NCBI GenBank assembly: GCA_024640085.1
Contig: JAHEFR010000009.1
Coordinates: forward strand, 1-64,000
Length of the DNA: 64,000 nucleotides
Reading direction: 5' to 3'
DNA from: Gammaproteobacteria bacterium
Lineage (GTDB): Bacteria; Pseudomonadota; Gammaproteobacteria; Steroidobacterales; XN24
Part shown: positions 18,577 to 27,644 of the stretch, piece after piece
How the letters are laid out: each line of letters starts with the position of its first letter
How positions within the stretch are numbered: the first letter of the stretch is position 1
Notes under the pieces: model-generated
Database searches by the model: none
Told to the model about the DNA's origin: nothing
The model's input: only the letters and a program-made list of their open reading frames with translations
Translations under genes and position numbers: made by a program

Positions 18577-18712
18577 GGCCTGTTAACGTTGACCCGATCG
18601 TCGCGCTGCTGCCGAAAATGGCTGTGGCCAGACGCGAGGAGAGAAGTTTGGTGACACCAGATGAACGACGAGTAACGCCTGGGCGGCCATCGGGCATGTA
18701 TTAACAGGCCCT
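18575..18712. repeat. MITE-like element with perfect 12-bp terminal inverted repeats
   Basis: A 138-base noncoding element lies between pdxH and the next gene. Its ends are AGGGCCTGTTAA (18575-18586) and the exact reverse complement TTAACAGGCCCT (18701-18712). The match resumes a little further in with CCCGAT on both sides. It carries no transposase. The left end supplies the pdxH stop codon and the right end lies seven bases before the next ATG. A degenerate relative is found upstream of yggT (51799-51977). This fits a nonautonomous transposable element or a mobile palindromic repeat. Confidence 0.7.
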
Positions 18713-18719
18713 GAGACCC

Positions 18720-18908
18720 ATGGACACGCTCGTCGCCCTTCCCTTTACCTGTCCCCACTGCTGGGAGACCGTGGAGACGTTCATCGCACCGTCCGAACTG
18801 CCGGTCGAGATGGTCGAGGACTGCAGTGTCTGCTGTCACCCGGTGCTGCTGCGGGTCACGCTCTCGCCCGACGGCGAGCCGGAGCTGGTCGCGGAGCCCG
18901 CCTCATGA
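18720..18908 (+). CDS. CPXCG-motif cysteine-rich small protein
   Basis: The 62-residue protein has an N-terminal CPHC pair and a second CSVCC pair about 28 residues later, so it likely binds a metal (zinc ribbon-like). It matches the short CPXCG-motif cysteine-rich family of gammaproteobacteria, typified by FTCPHCWETVE and VEDCSVCCHP. The function is unknown. It starts seven bases after the right end of the MITE-like element and overlaps btuD by four bases (ATGA), so it is translationally linked with btuD. Confidence 0.88.
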   Translation: MDTLVALPFTCPHCWETVETFIAPSELPVEMVEDCSVCCHPVLLRVTLSPDGEPELVAEPAS

Positions 18909-19675
18909 CGGGCGGCGGCTTGCGATGCACCGGAGTCCGCGTCGAGATTGCCGGACGGGTCCTGGTGGACGGCCTGGAGCTGAGTATCGACGCCGGCTCC
19001 CTGCTCGGCATTCTCGGTCGCAACGGGTCGGGCAAGACCACGACTCTCCATACTCTGGCCGGTCTCCGATCGGACGCCGTCCCGGGGGTCATCCTGGACG
19101 ACAGGCCGATCGGCGCATGGCCGCGTCGCGAAGTCGCCCGCAGACTGGGCCTGGTGACCCAGCATCTGGACAACCCCTTCCCCACCAGCGTACTGGAGAC
19201 TGTTGTCGCCGGCCGGCACCCGCATCTGGATTTCTGGCGCTGGGAGAGCGACGTCGACCGCAGGCTGGCCCGTGACGCCTTGGCCCAGGTGGGCCTGGAG
19301 GAGCTGGCCGACAGGGAGGTCGACAGCCTTTCAGGGGGAGAGCGGCGACGGCTCGCCATCGCCACCATGCTGTGCCAATCGCCGCGTACGTGTCTTCTCG
19401 ACGAGCCGACCAATCACCTGGACCCGGCCCACGAGCAAGCGGTGATGGGGCTGTTAAAGACACTCGCCAGAGGTGGCCGCGGTGTTGCGGCCAGCCTCCA
19501 TGACGTCAATGCCGCGAGCCGATATTGCGACCGGTGCCTGCTGCTGTTCGGGGACGGCGAGTGGTCGGCTGGACCCACAAATCAGGTACTGAACGAAGAC
19601 TCCCTGCAGCGACTGTACGGCGTGCCCATGCGCGAAGCCCTGCTCGGCGGCGAGCGCGTCTTCTTTATCCCCTGA
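18905..19675 (+). CDS. btuD: ABC transporter ATPase, cobalamin/iron-chelate type
   Basis: The 256-residue ATPase has Walker A GRNGSGKTT, signature LSGGERRR, Walker B LLDEPTNHLD and a switch histidine in SLHDVNAAS. This composition is that of the FecE/BtuD subgroup that pairs with FecCD-type permeases. The likely partner is the permease at 10.55 kb, and the binding protein btuF is at 24.0 kb. The start overlaps the cysteine-rich protein's stop; the end overlaps the convergent PhzF-like gene by 11 bases. Confidence 0.9.
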   Translation: MTGGGLRCTGVRVEIAGRVLVDGLELSIDAGSLLGILGRNGSGKTTTLHTLAGLRSDAVPGVILDDRPIGAWPRREVARRLGLVTQHLDNPFPTSVLETVVAGRHPHLDFWRWESDVDRRLARDALAQVGLEELADREVDSLSGGERRRLAIATMLCQSPRTCLLDEPTNHLDPAHEQAVMGLLKTLARGGRGVAASLHDVNAASRYCDRCLLLFGDGEWSAGPTNQVLNEDSLQRLYGVPMREALLGGERVFFIP

Positions 19676-20459
19676 AGGCGGTCAGGTCGATGGTACCCCG
19701 CAGGTAGAGCCGGGCACTGCCGCCGATATCCACACGGCTCCCCCGGTAGCCGCAGCGGACGCGACCGCCACGGGCGGAGAGTTGCATTGCCGACAGCTCG
19801 TGCCGTTGCAGGCGGCCGGCCCAGAACGGCGCCAGGGTGCAGTAGGCCGAGCCGGTCACGGGATCCTCGGGGACGCCGGCCGCGGGCGCGAAGAAACGGC
19901 ATACAAAGTCGGTGCGCGATCCGGCTGCCGTCACGATGACGCCGGTCTTTCCCAGGGCGGCGACACGGCCCGGATCTGGGGTCACCTGCCTGACCGCTTC
20001 TTCACTGGCGAGTTCGGCCAGGTGGTAGTCGGCAACCCAGGCGGAGACCACTTCGGCACCCAGGGCGTCGCCCAAGGCGTCCCGTGAATCAGCCGGTTGC
20101 GGCGGACGGGCGGGGAAATCCAGCACGACCTCGTCTCCATCAATGCGCGCACCGAGCACCCCACTGCGGCTCGCGAAGCTCACTGTCCCTGCGCCTGGCT
20201 CGAGTAGATTGTGGATGACCCAGGCGCTCGCGAGCGTCGCGTGGCCACAGATATCAACCTCCGTGACCGGAGTCAGCCAGCGAATCGACCAGTCGCGGCC
20301 GGTCCGCAAGATAAAGGCCGTCTCCGAGAGATTGTTCTCCGCGGCGATGGCCTGCATGAGGCTGGTCTCGGGCCACTCCTCCGCCACACACACGGCGGCG
20401 GGATTGCCTTCGAACAATCGATCTGCAAACGCGTCCACCCAGAAGAAAGGCAGCTTCAA
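19665..20459 (-). CDS. PhzF-family isomerase/epimerase-like protein
   Basis: The 264-residue protein has the PhzF fold signature DAFADRLFEGNPAAVCV at the N-terminus, the catalytic-glutamate motif NNLSETAFI, and the second-domain motif GVPEDPVTGSAYCTLAPFW. PhzF relatives are isomerases of many small molecules; only a few belong to phenazine synthesis, and no phenazine genes are nearby. It is translated in overlap (4 bases) with the inositol monophosphatase-like gene upstream, so they may act together. Substrate not known. Confidence 0.9.
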   Translation of the reverse strand: MKLPFFWVDAFADRLFEGNPAAVCVAEEWPETSLMQAIAAENNLSETAFILRTGRDWSIRWLTPVTEVDICGHATLASAWVIHNLLEPGAGTVSFASRSGVLGARIDGDEVVLDFPARPPQPADSRDALGDALGAEVVSAWVADYHLAELASEEAVRQVTPDPGRVAALGKTGVIVTAAGSRTDFVCRFFAPAAGVPEDPVTGSAYCTLAPFWAGRLQRHELSAMQLSARGGRVRCGYRGSRVDIGGSARLYLRGTIDLTAFRG

Positions 20460-21217
20460 AGCGCGTCTTCCAGGATCGGGTGAAGCGCTCCGTTGGTGGC
20501 GAGCACGCTGGTGGTGCCCAGGCTGACGGGCTGGCCCTGCAGATCGGTGAACCGCCCCCCGGCCTCTTCCACGATCAGCGACAGGGCCGCGATATCCAGG
20601 ATGTTGACGTCCGATTCCACTACCGCGTCTATACGACCCGAAGCCAGCAGGTGATAGTGATAGAAATCACCGTAACCGCGGATGCGATCGACCCGCGCCA
20701 CCACTTCTCCCCAGCGGGACCAGCGATCGCTCCGCGCCAGGGTGGCGAGATTGCCGCTGGACAAGGCGGCCCGATCGAGAGTTGAGACGTCGCTGACGTG
20801 TGCCGGCTGACCGTCCAGCCAGGCGCCCCCGCCCAGCGAGGCCCAGGCCAGCTCACCGAAGGCCGGCGCGCTCGAGACGCCCGCCACGATCCGGCGCCGA
20901 TGCATCAGCGCGATCTGGGTCGAGAAGAACGGGTACTGGCGGATAAAACTCTTGGTACCGTCGATGGGGTCGACCAGCCAGAGAAATTCGGACTCGTTGT
21001 CACTGCGGCCGGTCTCTTCCCCGTAGAAGCCATGGTCCGGAAATCCGGCCTGGAGGATGGACCTGATGGCCTGCTCCGCCTCGACATCGGCACGGGTGAC
21101 CGGGCTCTGGTCCGCCTTCCGGACCACGTCGAGCTGGGTCCGGTAATAGTGCCTGATGATCTCTGCTGCCGCCGAAGCAGCCTCCTTTGCGGCGTCAAGA
21201 TACGCTTGAGCGTCCAC
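20456..21217 (-). CDS. inositol monophosphatase-family / histidinol-phosphatase-like enzyme
   Basis: The 253-residue magnesium-dependent sugar/inositol phosphatase family member has metal motifs GEETGRS, DPIDGTKSFIRQYPF and the C-terminal ESDVNILDIAALSLIVEEAGG. The FIRQYPFFSTQIAL stretch is close to HisN-type histidinol-phosphate phosphatases, so it may catalyse the histidinol step; inositol or PAP phosphatase activity is also possible. It is the first gene of a two-gene unit with the PhzF-like protein and diverges from btuB, with the cobalamin riboswitch between. Confidence 0.85.
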   Translation of the reverse strand: MDAQAYLDAAKEAASAAAEIIRHYYRTQLDVVRKADQSPVTRADVEAEQAIRSILQAGFPDHGFYGEETGRSDNESEFLWLVDPIDGTKSFIRQYPFFSTQIALMHRRRIVAGVSSAPAFGELAWASLGGGAWLDGQPAHVSDVSTLDRAALSSGNLATLARSDRWSRWGEVVARVDRIRGYGDFYHYHLLASGRIDAVVESDVNILDIAALSLIVEEAGGRFTDLQGQPVSLGTTSVLATNGALHPILEDAL

Positions 21218-21307
21218 CGTGCTGTCTCCCTGCTGAGGCCCGTCGATTCTAACCGTTGCCGATCGGCGGCATGCAGCTTGACACGCGCGCCGGCCGACAC
21301 CTAGAGT

Positions 21308-21525
21308 GCAGGTGACCGCATGGTGCTCCTCTCGCGGCGCGAGAGGACGACGGGAAGCCGGTGTTCCAAATGGAAATTCCGGCGCTGCCCCCGCAACGGT
21401 GATCGAGTAAAGGTCCCACCGCCGGTCCGCCTTCGCAAGGCGGCCGGAACCACTGCGCCCTGGCGCGGGAAGGTGGTGAGACCGAGGCCCCGCCTCGCTC
21501 GTCAGCCCGGAGACCGGCCCTGCGG
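21308..21525 (+). ncRNA. cobalamin (AdoCbl) riboswitch upstream of btuB
   Basis: Conserved parts are present in order: GGGAAGCCGGTG (from 21352), GCTGCCCCCGCAACGGT (21384-21400), a long variable stem, and the B12 box CAGCCCGGAGACCGGCC (21503-21519). It lies 120 bases ahead of the btuB start. The btuB Shine-Dalgarno (GGGGAGG, 21632-21638) follows pyrimidine-rich CTCTCACCCCTTCTCTCC (about 21570-21588) that could pair with it, so control of translation is the likely mode. No clear U-run terminator was seen before btuB. Confidence 0.93.
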
Positions 21526-21645
21526 CACCGGCGCCGGATCTGCGGAGGGCGGACCGCCAGTCTCAGGACTGCTCTCACCCCTTCTCTCCACCGGCTGTAT
21601 TTTGGCTTCCACGAGTGCGGGCGTGCGCTTGTGGGGAGGAAACGC

Positions 21646-23475
21646 ATGCGGACTAGCTCCTTCCCGACCCTGTGGCTGCTGGCCATCGGGTCTGCTCCTG
21701 TCATAGCCGCCGCCGCTGAAACGACGTTGCCCCCTGTGGTGATCACCGCCACCCGGACCAGCGTTAGCGAGGAGCGGGTCATTGCACCGATCGCTGTCAT
21801 CGATCGCGAGGAACTGGATCGCAGCCTGGCGCCGGACGTGGCGGACCTGCTGCGCTTCCAGGGCGGCATCGAGGTCGCCCGAAACGGCGGCCCGGGTCAG
21901 GTCACGTCGGTCTTCATCAGAGGGGCGGAAAGCGACCACACCCTGGTCCTCATCGACGGCGTGCGACTCAATTCAGGGACCTCCGGACTCGCTGCTATCC
22001 AGAACGTCTCTCCCGACCTGATCGAACGGATCGAGATCGTCAAGGGACCGCGGTCCTCGCTCTATGGCAGTGAAGCGGTGGGCGGAGTCATCAACATCAT
22101 CACCCGCGGCGCGGAGGATACCGCCGGTGTGCGCGCTGAAGCCGGCGGTGGCAGGTACGGGACACGATTCGCTTCCGGGGGCGCCAGCATCAACGGGGAC
22201 CGGTTCTCGGGCGGCGTCAACCTGTCATGGTACGACACGGACGGCTTCCCGACCCTGAAGGCAAGCGACGATGACGCCGGATATGACAATCTGGCATTCG
22301 ACGGCTGGTCCAGGGCGGATCTGGGCGCGGTCACCGTAGATCTGGGCCACTGGCAGGCAAACGGAACGACCCAGTACGCCGATTTCTTTTTGGCACCGGT
22401 CGAGCAGCACTTCACCAACCAGATTTCCCGCCTGAGCCTCACCGCGCAACCGGCGCCCGCCTGGGACAGCACTCTCTCGCTGAATCGGAACGTGGACGAG
22501 ATCGACCAGGGACAAGGGGCCTTCGATCCGTCGGACTACACCAAGACCGACCGGTATACGGCCGACTGGCAAAACACTATCTCCGGGCCAGGGGAGCTGC
22601 AGGTGGTGACCGGATTGTACGCATCCCGGGAGAAGACATCGGGCCTGATCTTCGGCAGCCAGCTGGAGGACAGTCCCGGGGCCGGTAACGTCAGCATCGA
22701 CGTCAATGCCGGCTACCTGGAGACCTCGTTCGGCCGAGGCCCCCAGCAGGCACTGGTCGCCGCCAGGTACAGCGACCACGAGATATACGGAAGTCAGACC
22801 AGTTGGAACGCCGAGTACGGCCTGGACCTCACCGGCTCGCTACGTCTCACCGCTGGCGCGGGCAAGGCCTTCAAGGCTCCCACCAGCCTCGACCTGTATG
22901 GCTATGGCGGCAATCCTGACCTGGACCCCGAAATCTCCCATGAGTGGGACGTGGCGTTAACCCAGCAGATCGGCGATCGGCATCAGCTCAGGGCAGGTGC
23001 CTTTCGAAACCAGATCGACGACCTGATCGAATTCATCTTTAGTGATCCGGACAGTTTCCTGGGCGACAACCAGAACGTAGACAAGGCCGAAATCGAGGGC
23101 CTCGAATTCAGCTACCGCTACCGTGGAGATGACTGGCGGATGAGGACCGACGTCACGCTCCAGGACCCCCGTAACAAGGCCACCGGGGAGAAACTGCTCC
23201 GCCGGGCCGACCGTATCCTCACCATGTCGGTCGTACGGCAGATCGGAGATCACGACGTGGGGCTGGACATCCTCGCCACCGATGCAAGACAGGATTTCGG
23301 GGGCGTCCGATTGGCGGGATACGTGCTCGCGAACCTGACCTCCCGGGTGAGGCTCGGGGATCATTGGCAAATTAAGGCGAGGATCGAGAACGTGCTGGAC
23401 CAGGACTACGAACTCGCCGACGGGTATCGTTCCGCGGGACGCGGTTTTTACGCCTCGCTGGCCTATAGTCATTAG
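21646..23475 (+). CDS. btuB: TonB-dependent vitamin B12 outer-membrane receptor
   Basis: The 609-residue receptor has a signal peptide (about residues 1-22), a TonB box near the mature N-terminus (PPVVITATR), a plug domain (FIRGAESDHTLVLIDGVRL; LYGSEAVGGVINI) and a beta-barrel rich in alternating aromatic strands. The cobalamin riboswitch just upstream supports B12 as ligand. The GTG at 21631 is a possible earlier start, but the ATG at 21646 follows GGGGAGG well. The last residues (FYASLAYSH) do not end in the usual Phe/Trp. The adenosyltransferase gene follows after 17 bases. Confidence 0.93.
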   Translation: MRTSSFPTLWLLAIGSAPVIAAAAETTLPPVVITATRTSVSEERVIAPIAVIDREELDRSLAPDVADLLRFQGGIEVARNGGPGQVTSVFIRGAESDHTLVLIDGVRLNSGTSGLAAIQNVSPDLIERIEIVKGPRSSLYGSEAVGGVINIITRGAEDTAGVRAEAGGGRYGTRFASGGASINGDRFSGGVNLSWYDTDGFPTLKASDDDAGYDNLAFDGWSRADLGAVTVDLGHWQANGTTQYADFFLAPVEQHFTNQISRLSLTAQPAPAWDSTLSLNRNVDEIDQGQGAFDPSDYTKTDRYTADWQNTISGPGELQVVTGLYASREKTSGLIFGSQLEDSPGAGNVSIDVNAGYLETSFGRGPQQALVAARYSDHEIYGSQTSWNAEYGLDLTGSLRLTAGAGKAFKAPTSLDLYGYGGNPDLDPEISHEWDVALTQQIGDRHQLRAGAFRNQIDDLIEFIFSDPDSFLGDNQNVDKAEIEGLEFSYRYRGDDWRMRTDVTLQDPRNKATGEKLLRRADRILTMSVVRQIGDHDVGLDILATDARQDFGGVRLAGYVLANLTSRVRLGDHWQIKARIENVLDQDYELADGYRSAGRGFYASLAYSH

Positions 23476-23492
23476 GACCGCCGGAGGGCCAG

Positions 23493-24044
23493 ATGGGCAA
23501 TCGACTGACCAAAATCTACACGCGTACAGGGGATGACGGCACAACCGGGCTGGGGGATGGCACCCGGGTACCAAAGGATCATCCCCGGGTGGAGGCTTAT
23601 GGCAGCGTGGATGAGCTCAACAGCGCCGTAGGCCAGATCCTGGCGTGCGAAGGACTGCCGGAGACACTGGGAGATTGCCTGACAGGCATTCAGCACGACC
23701 TGTTCGACCTCGGTGGCGAACTTTGCATTCCAGGCCATTCCATGGTGACCGATGCCTACGTCGAGAGACTCGAGCAGGCTCTGGACTCGGTAAATTCAGA
23801 ACTGCCGCCGTTGAAGGACTTTATCCTCCCCGGTGGCGGACGGGCCGCGGCAGCAACTCATCTGGCTCGGGCCATCTGCCGGCGGGCGGAACGGCGGGTA
23901 TGGACCCTGGCCACCACGGAAGAGATCAGGCCGGAGCTCCCACGTTACCTGAATCGCCTGTCCGATCTGCTGTTCGTTATCGCGCGCGTGCTGGCCCGCC
24001 GCGAATCCGGCCAGGAAGTGCTCTGGCGGCACGACCGCGGTTAG
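23493..24044 (+). CDS. PduO-type cob(I)alamin adenosyltransferase
   Basis: It converts imported cobalamin to adenosylcobalamin. The 183 residues match the PduO/MMAB family: IYTRTGDDGTTGLGDGTRV near the start (ATP binding), HPRVEAYGSVDELNSAVG, and the C-terminal RYLNRLSDLLFVIAR. CobA-type enzymes lack these motifs. It follows btuB by 17 bases and so likely shares the riboswitch-controlled transcript, linking uptake with activation. Its end overlaps the convergent btuF by four bases. Confidence 0.95.
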   Translation: MGNRLTKIYTRTGDDGTTGLGDGTRVPKDHPRVEAYGSVDELNSAVGQILACEGLPETLGDCLTGIQHDLFDLGGELCIPGHSMVTDAYVERLEQALDSVNSELPPLKDFILPGGGRAAAATHLARAICRRAERRVWTLATTEEIRPELPRYLNRLSDLLFVIARVLARRESGQEVLWRHDRG

Positions 24045-24877
24045 TCGGGTTCGCGGGCATCCTCGAGCAGGGCGCAGATCTCCCGGGCGCCCTGGAGCAA
24101 CCGCAGGCTCTGTCGAGATATGGTATCTGCGTCGATCTGGTAGAGCTGGTCCCGGCGGACCGCGGCCATCCCTTCGTATCGCCGCCACCTCGCCAGGACA
24201 TCGTCATCGCCGACGGCGGGCGCGAGGATGACCTGCGGATCGGCGGCGACGACGGCCTCCTCGGTCACCACTGGCGCCAGTTGCTCCAAGTCACCGAAGA
24301 CGTTTGTCCCACCACACAGTGAAACGACCGTATCTATGAGCTGGCCTTTCCCGACCGTGTAAAGCGGACGTGGCGCAATCTGGACGAACACCCTCACCGG
24401 ACTGGCTTGGTGATAGTCCCGCTCAAGCGCGTCGAACCCGGAGCGGAACTCCGCCGCAAGCGGCGCGGCGGTCTCGGCGGTGCCGGCAAGCTCTGCGATC
24501 CTTTCCAGCGCCTCGGCGACGTCCTCCGGATTCCCCGTCTCGATCATCTCGACCCGGTATCCGTCACTGCGTAACTGGTCAACGGTGCCCTCGGGAGTCC
24601 CCCCCGCCCAGGCCAGGATCAGGTCCGGACGCATGCTTGCCAATCGCTCCCGGTCGATCCGGAACGCATCACCCACCCTCGGCACCCCGCGCGCTTCCGG
24701 AGGGTAGTCGCTGTACTCCACGGCGCCCACCAGCCACTCGCCGGCGCCTGCATAGAAGGCCAGCTCCGTCAGATGGGGTGACAGGGAAACGATGCGGCGC
24801 GCCGGCACGCCGGTATCCGCCCACGCCACGGCCGCCAGCAACAGCAGCAGCAGTGCGCGCAACCGCGCCCCGATCAT
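24041..24877 (-). CDS. btuF: periplasmic cobalamin-binding protein
   Basis: The 278-residue protein has a signal sequence ending near residue 20 (AAVAWA) and a class III (TroA/BtuF-like) binding fold: RIVSLSPHLTELAFYAGAG, VGDAFRIDRERLASMRPDLILAW, and a C-terminal WRRYEGMAAV. It should pick up B12 in the periplasm and hand it to BtuCD. Its 5' end overlaps ampE (4 bases), an odd partner, so B12 transport genes are split over at least three transcripts here. Confidence 0.88.
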   Translation of the reverse strand: MIGARLRALLLLLLAAVAWADTGVPARRIVSLSPHLTELAFYAGAGEWLVGAVEYSDYPPEARGVPRVGDAFRIDRERLASMRPDLILAWAGGTPEGTVDQLRSDGYRVEMIETGNPEDVAEALERIAELAGTAETAAPLAAEFRSGFDALERDYHQASPVRVFVQIAPRPLYTVGKGQLIDTVVSLCGGTNVFGDLEQLAPVVTEEAVVAADPQVILAPAVGDDDVLARWRRYEGMAAVRRDQLYQIDADTISRQSLRLLQGAREICALLEDAREPD

Positions 24878-25770
24878 ATGGGGACGACGGCGATAGTCAG
24901 GATCGAGATGGCAGTGATCCAGATCAGCAGCGTGCGCTTGACCAGCCGCATGGCCTCACTCACGGGCTGGAGCAAGCTGTCGGCATCGAACCGCTCGCGA
25001 ATGGCTCCCCGGCCGGCGTAAGCGACGATTTCGTCGTTGACGTGGAAGAATTTGTCGGAACACGTCTCGTAGTACTTCTTCCAGTCCGAGACCGCGTCCT
25101 CGAAACTTCCGGCCATCGCGTATCCGAGGGCCAGCAGCCGAGCCGGAAGCCACGCCAGTACGCCAAATATGGACTGGCTGATGGCCAGATAAGCAGGCTC
25201 GTCCGATCCGGCCGCCCGGGCCCGCCCCGCCTCGAAGACAGCGCGGCGACGCATCAGGTCCGATACGCGGAACAACCAGGCGCCGCTGGGGCCCAGCACC
25301 ATAAACCAGAAGATGACGCCGAAAATACGACTATTGGCACGCACCAGGACCGCCTCTTCGACGGCCAGCACCCGGCGACCCGGCGCCGAGGGTACGTCGC
25401 TTTCGGTCAGCGACTTCTCCAGATGCCCGATCGCCTCCTGGTCACCGCGGGACACCGCCTCGGCGTAGGCATCGACTTCACTGCCAAGATCACGTGGACC
25501 GAGACAGAAAGCGAGGACCGGCGCCGCGAAGGCAATGTAGAGCAGGCCGTGGATCACATCGCGGAAAGCCAGGGCCAGGGCGAGCACGGGAAGTACGGAA
25601 AGGACGATCGCCGCCGCCCCCAAAAGATGCCCGGCCACCGGTGGCAGGCGCTGCATCGCCCTGAAGGCGATATCGAAGCAGGGATCGAGCCAGCGCAATT
25701 CACGCAGGTGCAGAGCGCGCGTTGCAACCCGCTCGATGATCAATCCCAGAAGGAGAGCGATCAGGTTCAT
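24874..25770 (-). CDS. ampE: AmpE-like inner-membrane protein
   Basis: The 298-residue integral membrane protein has clusters of hydrophobic helices at the N-terminus (MNLIALLLGLIIERV), the middle (about 45-85) and the C-terminus. It matches AmpE (RSMP family): WLDPCFDIAFRAM, EEAVLVRANSRIFGVIFWF and GPSGAWLFRVSDLM. AmpE is a membrane component of the ampDE operon associated with beta-lactamase signalling in enterics and pseudomonads; its biochemical role is not defined. ampD is upstream with a 31-base gap. No ampR or ampC in the window. Confidence 0.9.
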   Translation of the reverse strand: MNLIALLLGLIIERVATRALHLRELRWLDPCFDIAFRAMQRLPPVAGHLLGAAAIVLSVLPVLALALAFRDVIHGLLYIAFAAPVLAFCLGPRDLGSEVDAYAEAVSRGDQEAIGHLEKSLTESDVPSAPGRRVLAVEEAVLVRANSRIFGVIFWFMVLGPSGAWLFRVSDLMRRRAVFEAGRARAAGSDEPAYLAISQSIFGVLAWLPARLLALGYAMAGSFEDAVSDWKKYYETCSDKFFHVNDEIVAYAGRGAIRERFDADSLLQPVSEAMRLVKRTLLIWITAISILTIAVVPI

Positions 25771-25801
25771 CCGTATCCGACGCGGCGCAGCAAGTCCCTG
25801 A

Positions 25802-26365
25802 TTATACCCGGTGAACGTCGCCCAGCATCGCGCCCAGGCGATCCCAGTCGAATCCCGGTCCGGGGTCCGTCTTGCGGCCCGGGGAAACGTGGCTGTGCCC
25901 CGCCAGGCGGGCTGGGCTCAGGCGCGGATAGGCCAGGCAAAGAGCCTCGACGACGTCCACCAGGGCCTCGTACTGGACGGCCTCGTAATCGCCCTCGTCC
26001 GTTCCCTCTAGCTCGATGCCTATCGAGAAGTCGTTGCAGCAATCGCGGCCCTCGTAACAGGAAGCACCCGCGTGCCAGGCACGGCGGTGGAAGGGGACGA
26101 ACTGCTCGACGCCACCGTCCCGACGGATCAGGAGGTGCGCGGAGACACGCAGATCCGCGATGGTGGCGAAATAGGGGTGGGCGGAAGGATCGAGACGATT
26201 GGTGAACAATTCGCCGATGTGGGGGCCACCGAACCGGCCCGGCGGCAGGCTGATCGAATGGACGACGATCAGGTCCGGCTCCGCACCCTCGGGACGGTCG
26301 TCCTGGTTGGGCGAGGGTATCTGGACGGCGACATCCAAAAGGCCGGTCTCAGTGTCGACTCGCAT
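25802..26365 (-). CDS. ampD: 1,6-anhydro-MurNAc-L-alanine amidase AmpD
   Basis: This cytoplasmic zinc amidase releases anhydro-MurNAc from recycled muropeptides. The 187 residues carry the zinc ligands in IVVHSIS, the region RAWHAG and GHSHVSPGRKTDPGPGFDW (His and Asp ligands), and IGIELEG with the catalytic glutamate. With anmK (5.6 kb) it forms the start of the wall-recycling route. It is the first gene of the ampD-ampE pair and diverges from argE. Confidence 0.95.
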   Translation of the reverse strand: MRVDTETGLLDVAVQIPSPNQDDRPEGAEPDLIVVHSISLPPGRFGGPHIGELFTNRLDPSAHPYFATIADLRVSAHLLIRRDGGVEQFVPFHRRAWHAGASCYEGRDCCNDFSIGIELEGTDEGDYEAVQYEALVDVVEALCLAYPRLSPARLAGHSHVSPGRKTDPGPGFDWDRLGAMLGDVHRV

Positions 26366-26468
26366 GGTCTCCCCGGGGCACGCGCGGCGGTGTCTGGGGG
26401 CATCATGCCCCCTGTGGCGACGCCGCGCAAAACTTGCGTTGGGACGGCGCCGTTACCATCATCGGTCC

Positions 26469-27644
26469 ATGCAATACCAACTCCCCCCTCTCGAAAGCAT
26501 GATCCGGCAACTGGTCGCTATCCCGTCGGTCAGCAGCGTCCAGCCAGACCTGGACAACAGCAATACGGCGGTCTGCGAGCAGATCGCGGAATGGGCCGAA
26601 GCGCTCGGATTCGCCACCGAGGTGATTCCCGTCCCCGGGCAGGCGGGCAAGTGCAACGTGATCGCCAGGCTGGGCGCGGGCGACGGCGGCCTGGTCCTTT
26701 CCGGTCATACGGATACGGTGCCCTGGGACGAAGGACGCTGGTCCCAGGACCCCTTCGACGCCCGCATCCGTGACGGCCGGATTTATGGCCTGGGCACAGC
26801 AGACATGAAATCCTTCCTGGCGGTTGCCCTGTACGCGGCCTCCCGATTCCGCGCCGGTGCGATGCGGGCGCCCCTGACTCTGTTAGGGACCGCGGACGAG
26901 GAGAGCACCATGAGCGGCGCCCGGGCCCTGGCGCAGACGGAAGGCACACTCGGGCGATTCGCGATTATCGGGGAGCCCACGGACCTGAGACCGATCAATG
27001 CCCACAAGGGCATCATCATGGAAGGCATCCGTGTCACCGGCCGGAGCGGCCACTCCAGCAACCCGGCACTGGGGCGGAACGCCCTGGAGGGCATGATGGA
27101 GGTTGCGGACGCCCTGACCCGGTTGCGCGCCGAGTTCGCCGGAGCCTACCCCGCTCCCGGGTTCGAAGTCCCGGAACCGACCATCAACCTCGGCTACATC
27201 CGCGGCGGCGACAACGCCAACCGGATCTGCGGACAGTGCGAGATGCACATCGACGTCAGGCTCAATCCGGGGATGACGGTCGCATCGACACGGTCGGCTA
27301 TCCGTCGGATCGTCACGGAAAGTCTGGACGGCAGCGGACTGGAGGTCGAGTTCCAGGCACTGTTCGAGGGCGTCGACCCACTGGCTTCCGCCGGCCACGA
27401 GCACCTCGTCGGCGCTTGCGAGGCAGCGACCGGCCACAAGCGCGGCGCGGTGTGTTTCGGGACCGAGGGCCCCTTCTTCCAGGCCCTCGGCATGGAGACG
27501 GTTATCATGGGCCCGGGCAGCATCGATCAGGCACACCAGCCCGACGAATACCTGGACCTGGATAGCGCGCTACGGGGCGTGGACCTTGTCGGCGGCCTGA
27601 TCCATCGCTTCTGCGTGGAGTCGGCGGGGGACGACGACGCGTGA
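26469..27644 (+). CDS. argE: acetylornithine deacetylase
   Basis: This M20-family metallohydrolase removes the acetyl group from N-acetylornithine in arginine biosynthesis. The 391 residues show metal motifs SGHTDTVPWD and TADEESTMSGA, and the C-terminal EGPFFQALGMETVIMGPG...AHQPDEY. The chosen ATG fits the family N-terminus (LVAIPSVSS); the frame is open to 26199, but that stretch lies opposite ampD. bioA starts in overlap with its stop (GTGA). Product ornithine is also the substrate of rocD at 57 kb. Confidence 0.93.
   Translation: MQYQLPPLESMIRQLVAIPSVSSVQPDLDNSNTAVCEQIAEWAEALGFATEVIPVPGQAGKCNVIARLGAGDGGLVLSGHTDTVPWDEGRWSQDPFDARIRDGRIYGLGTADMKSFLAVALYAASRFRAGAMRAPLTLLGTADEESTMSGARALAQTEGTLGRFAIIGEPTDLRPINAHKGIIMEGIRVTGRSGHSSNPALGRNALEGMMEVADALTRLRAEFAGAYPAPGFEVPEPTINLGYIRGGDNANRICGQCEMHIDVRLNPGMTVASTRSAIRRIVTESLDGSGLEVEFQALFEGVDPLASAGHEHLVGACEAATGHKRGAVCFGTEGPFFQALGMETVIMGPGSIDQAHQPDEYLDLDSALRGVDLVGGLIHRFCVESAGDDDA

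Noticed and set aside
19665-20459. Phenazine biosynthesis from the PhzF-like gene
   Set aside because: PhzF-like proteins are widespread isomerases; none of the other phenazine genes is near.
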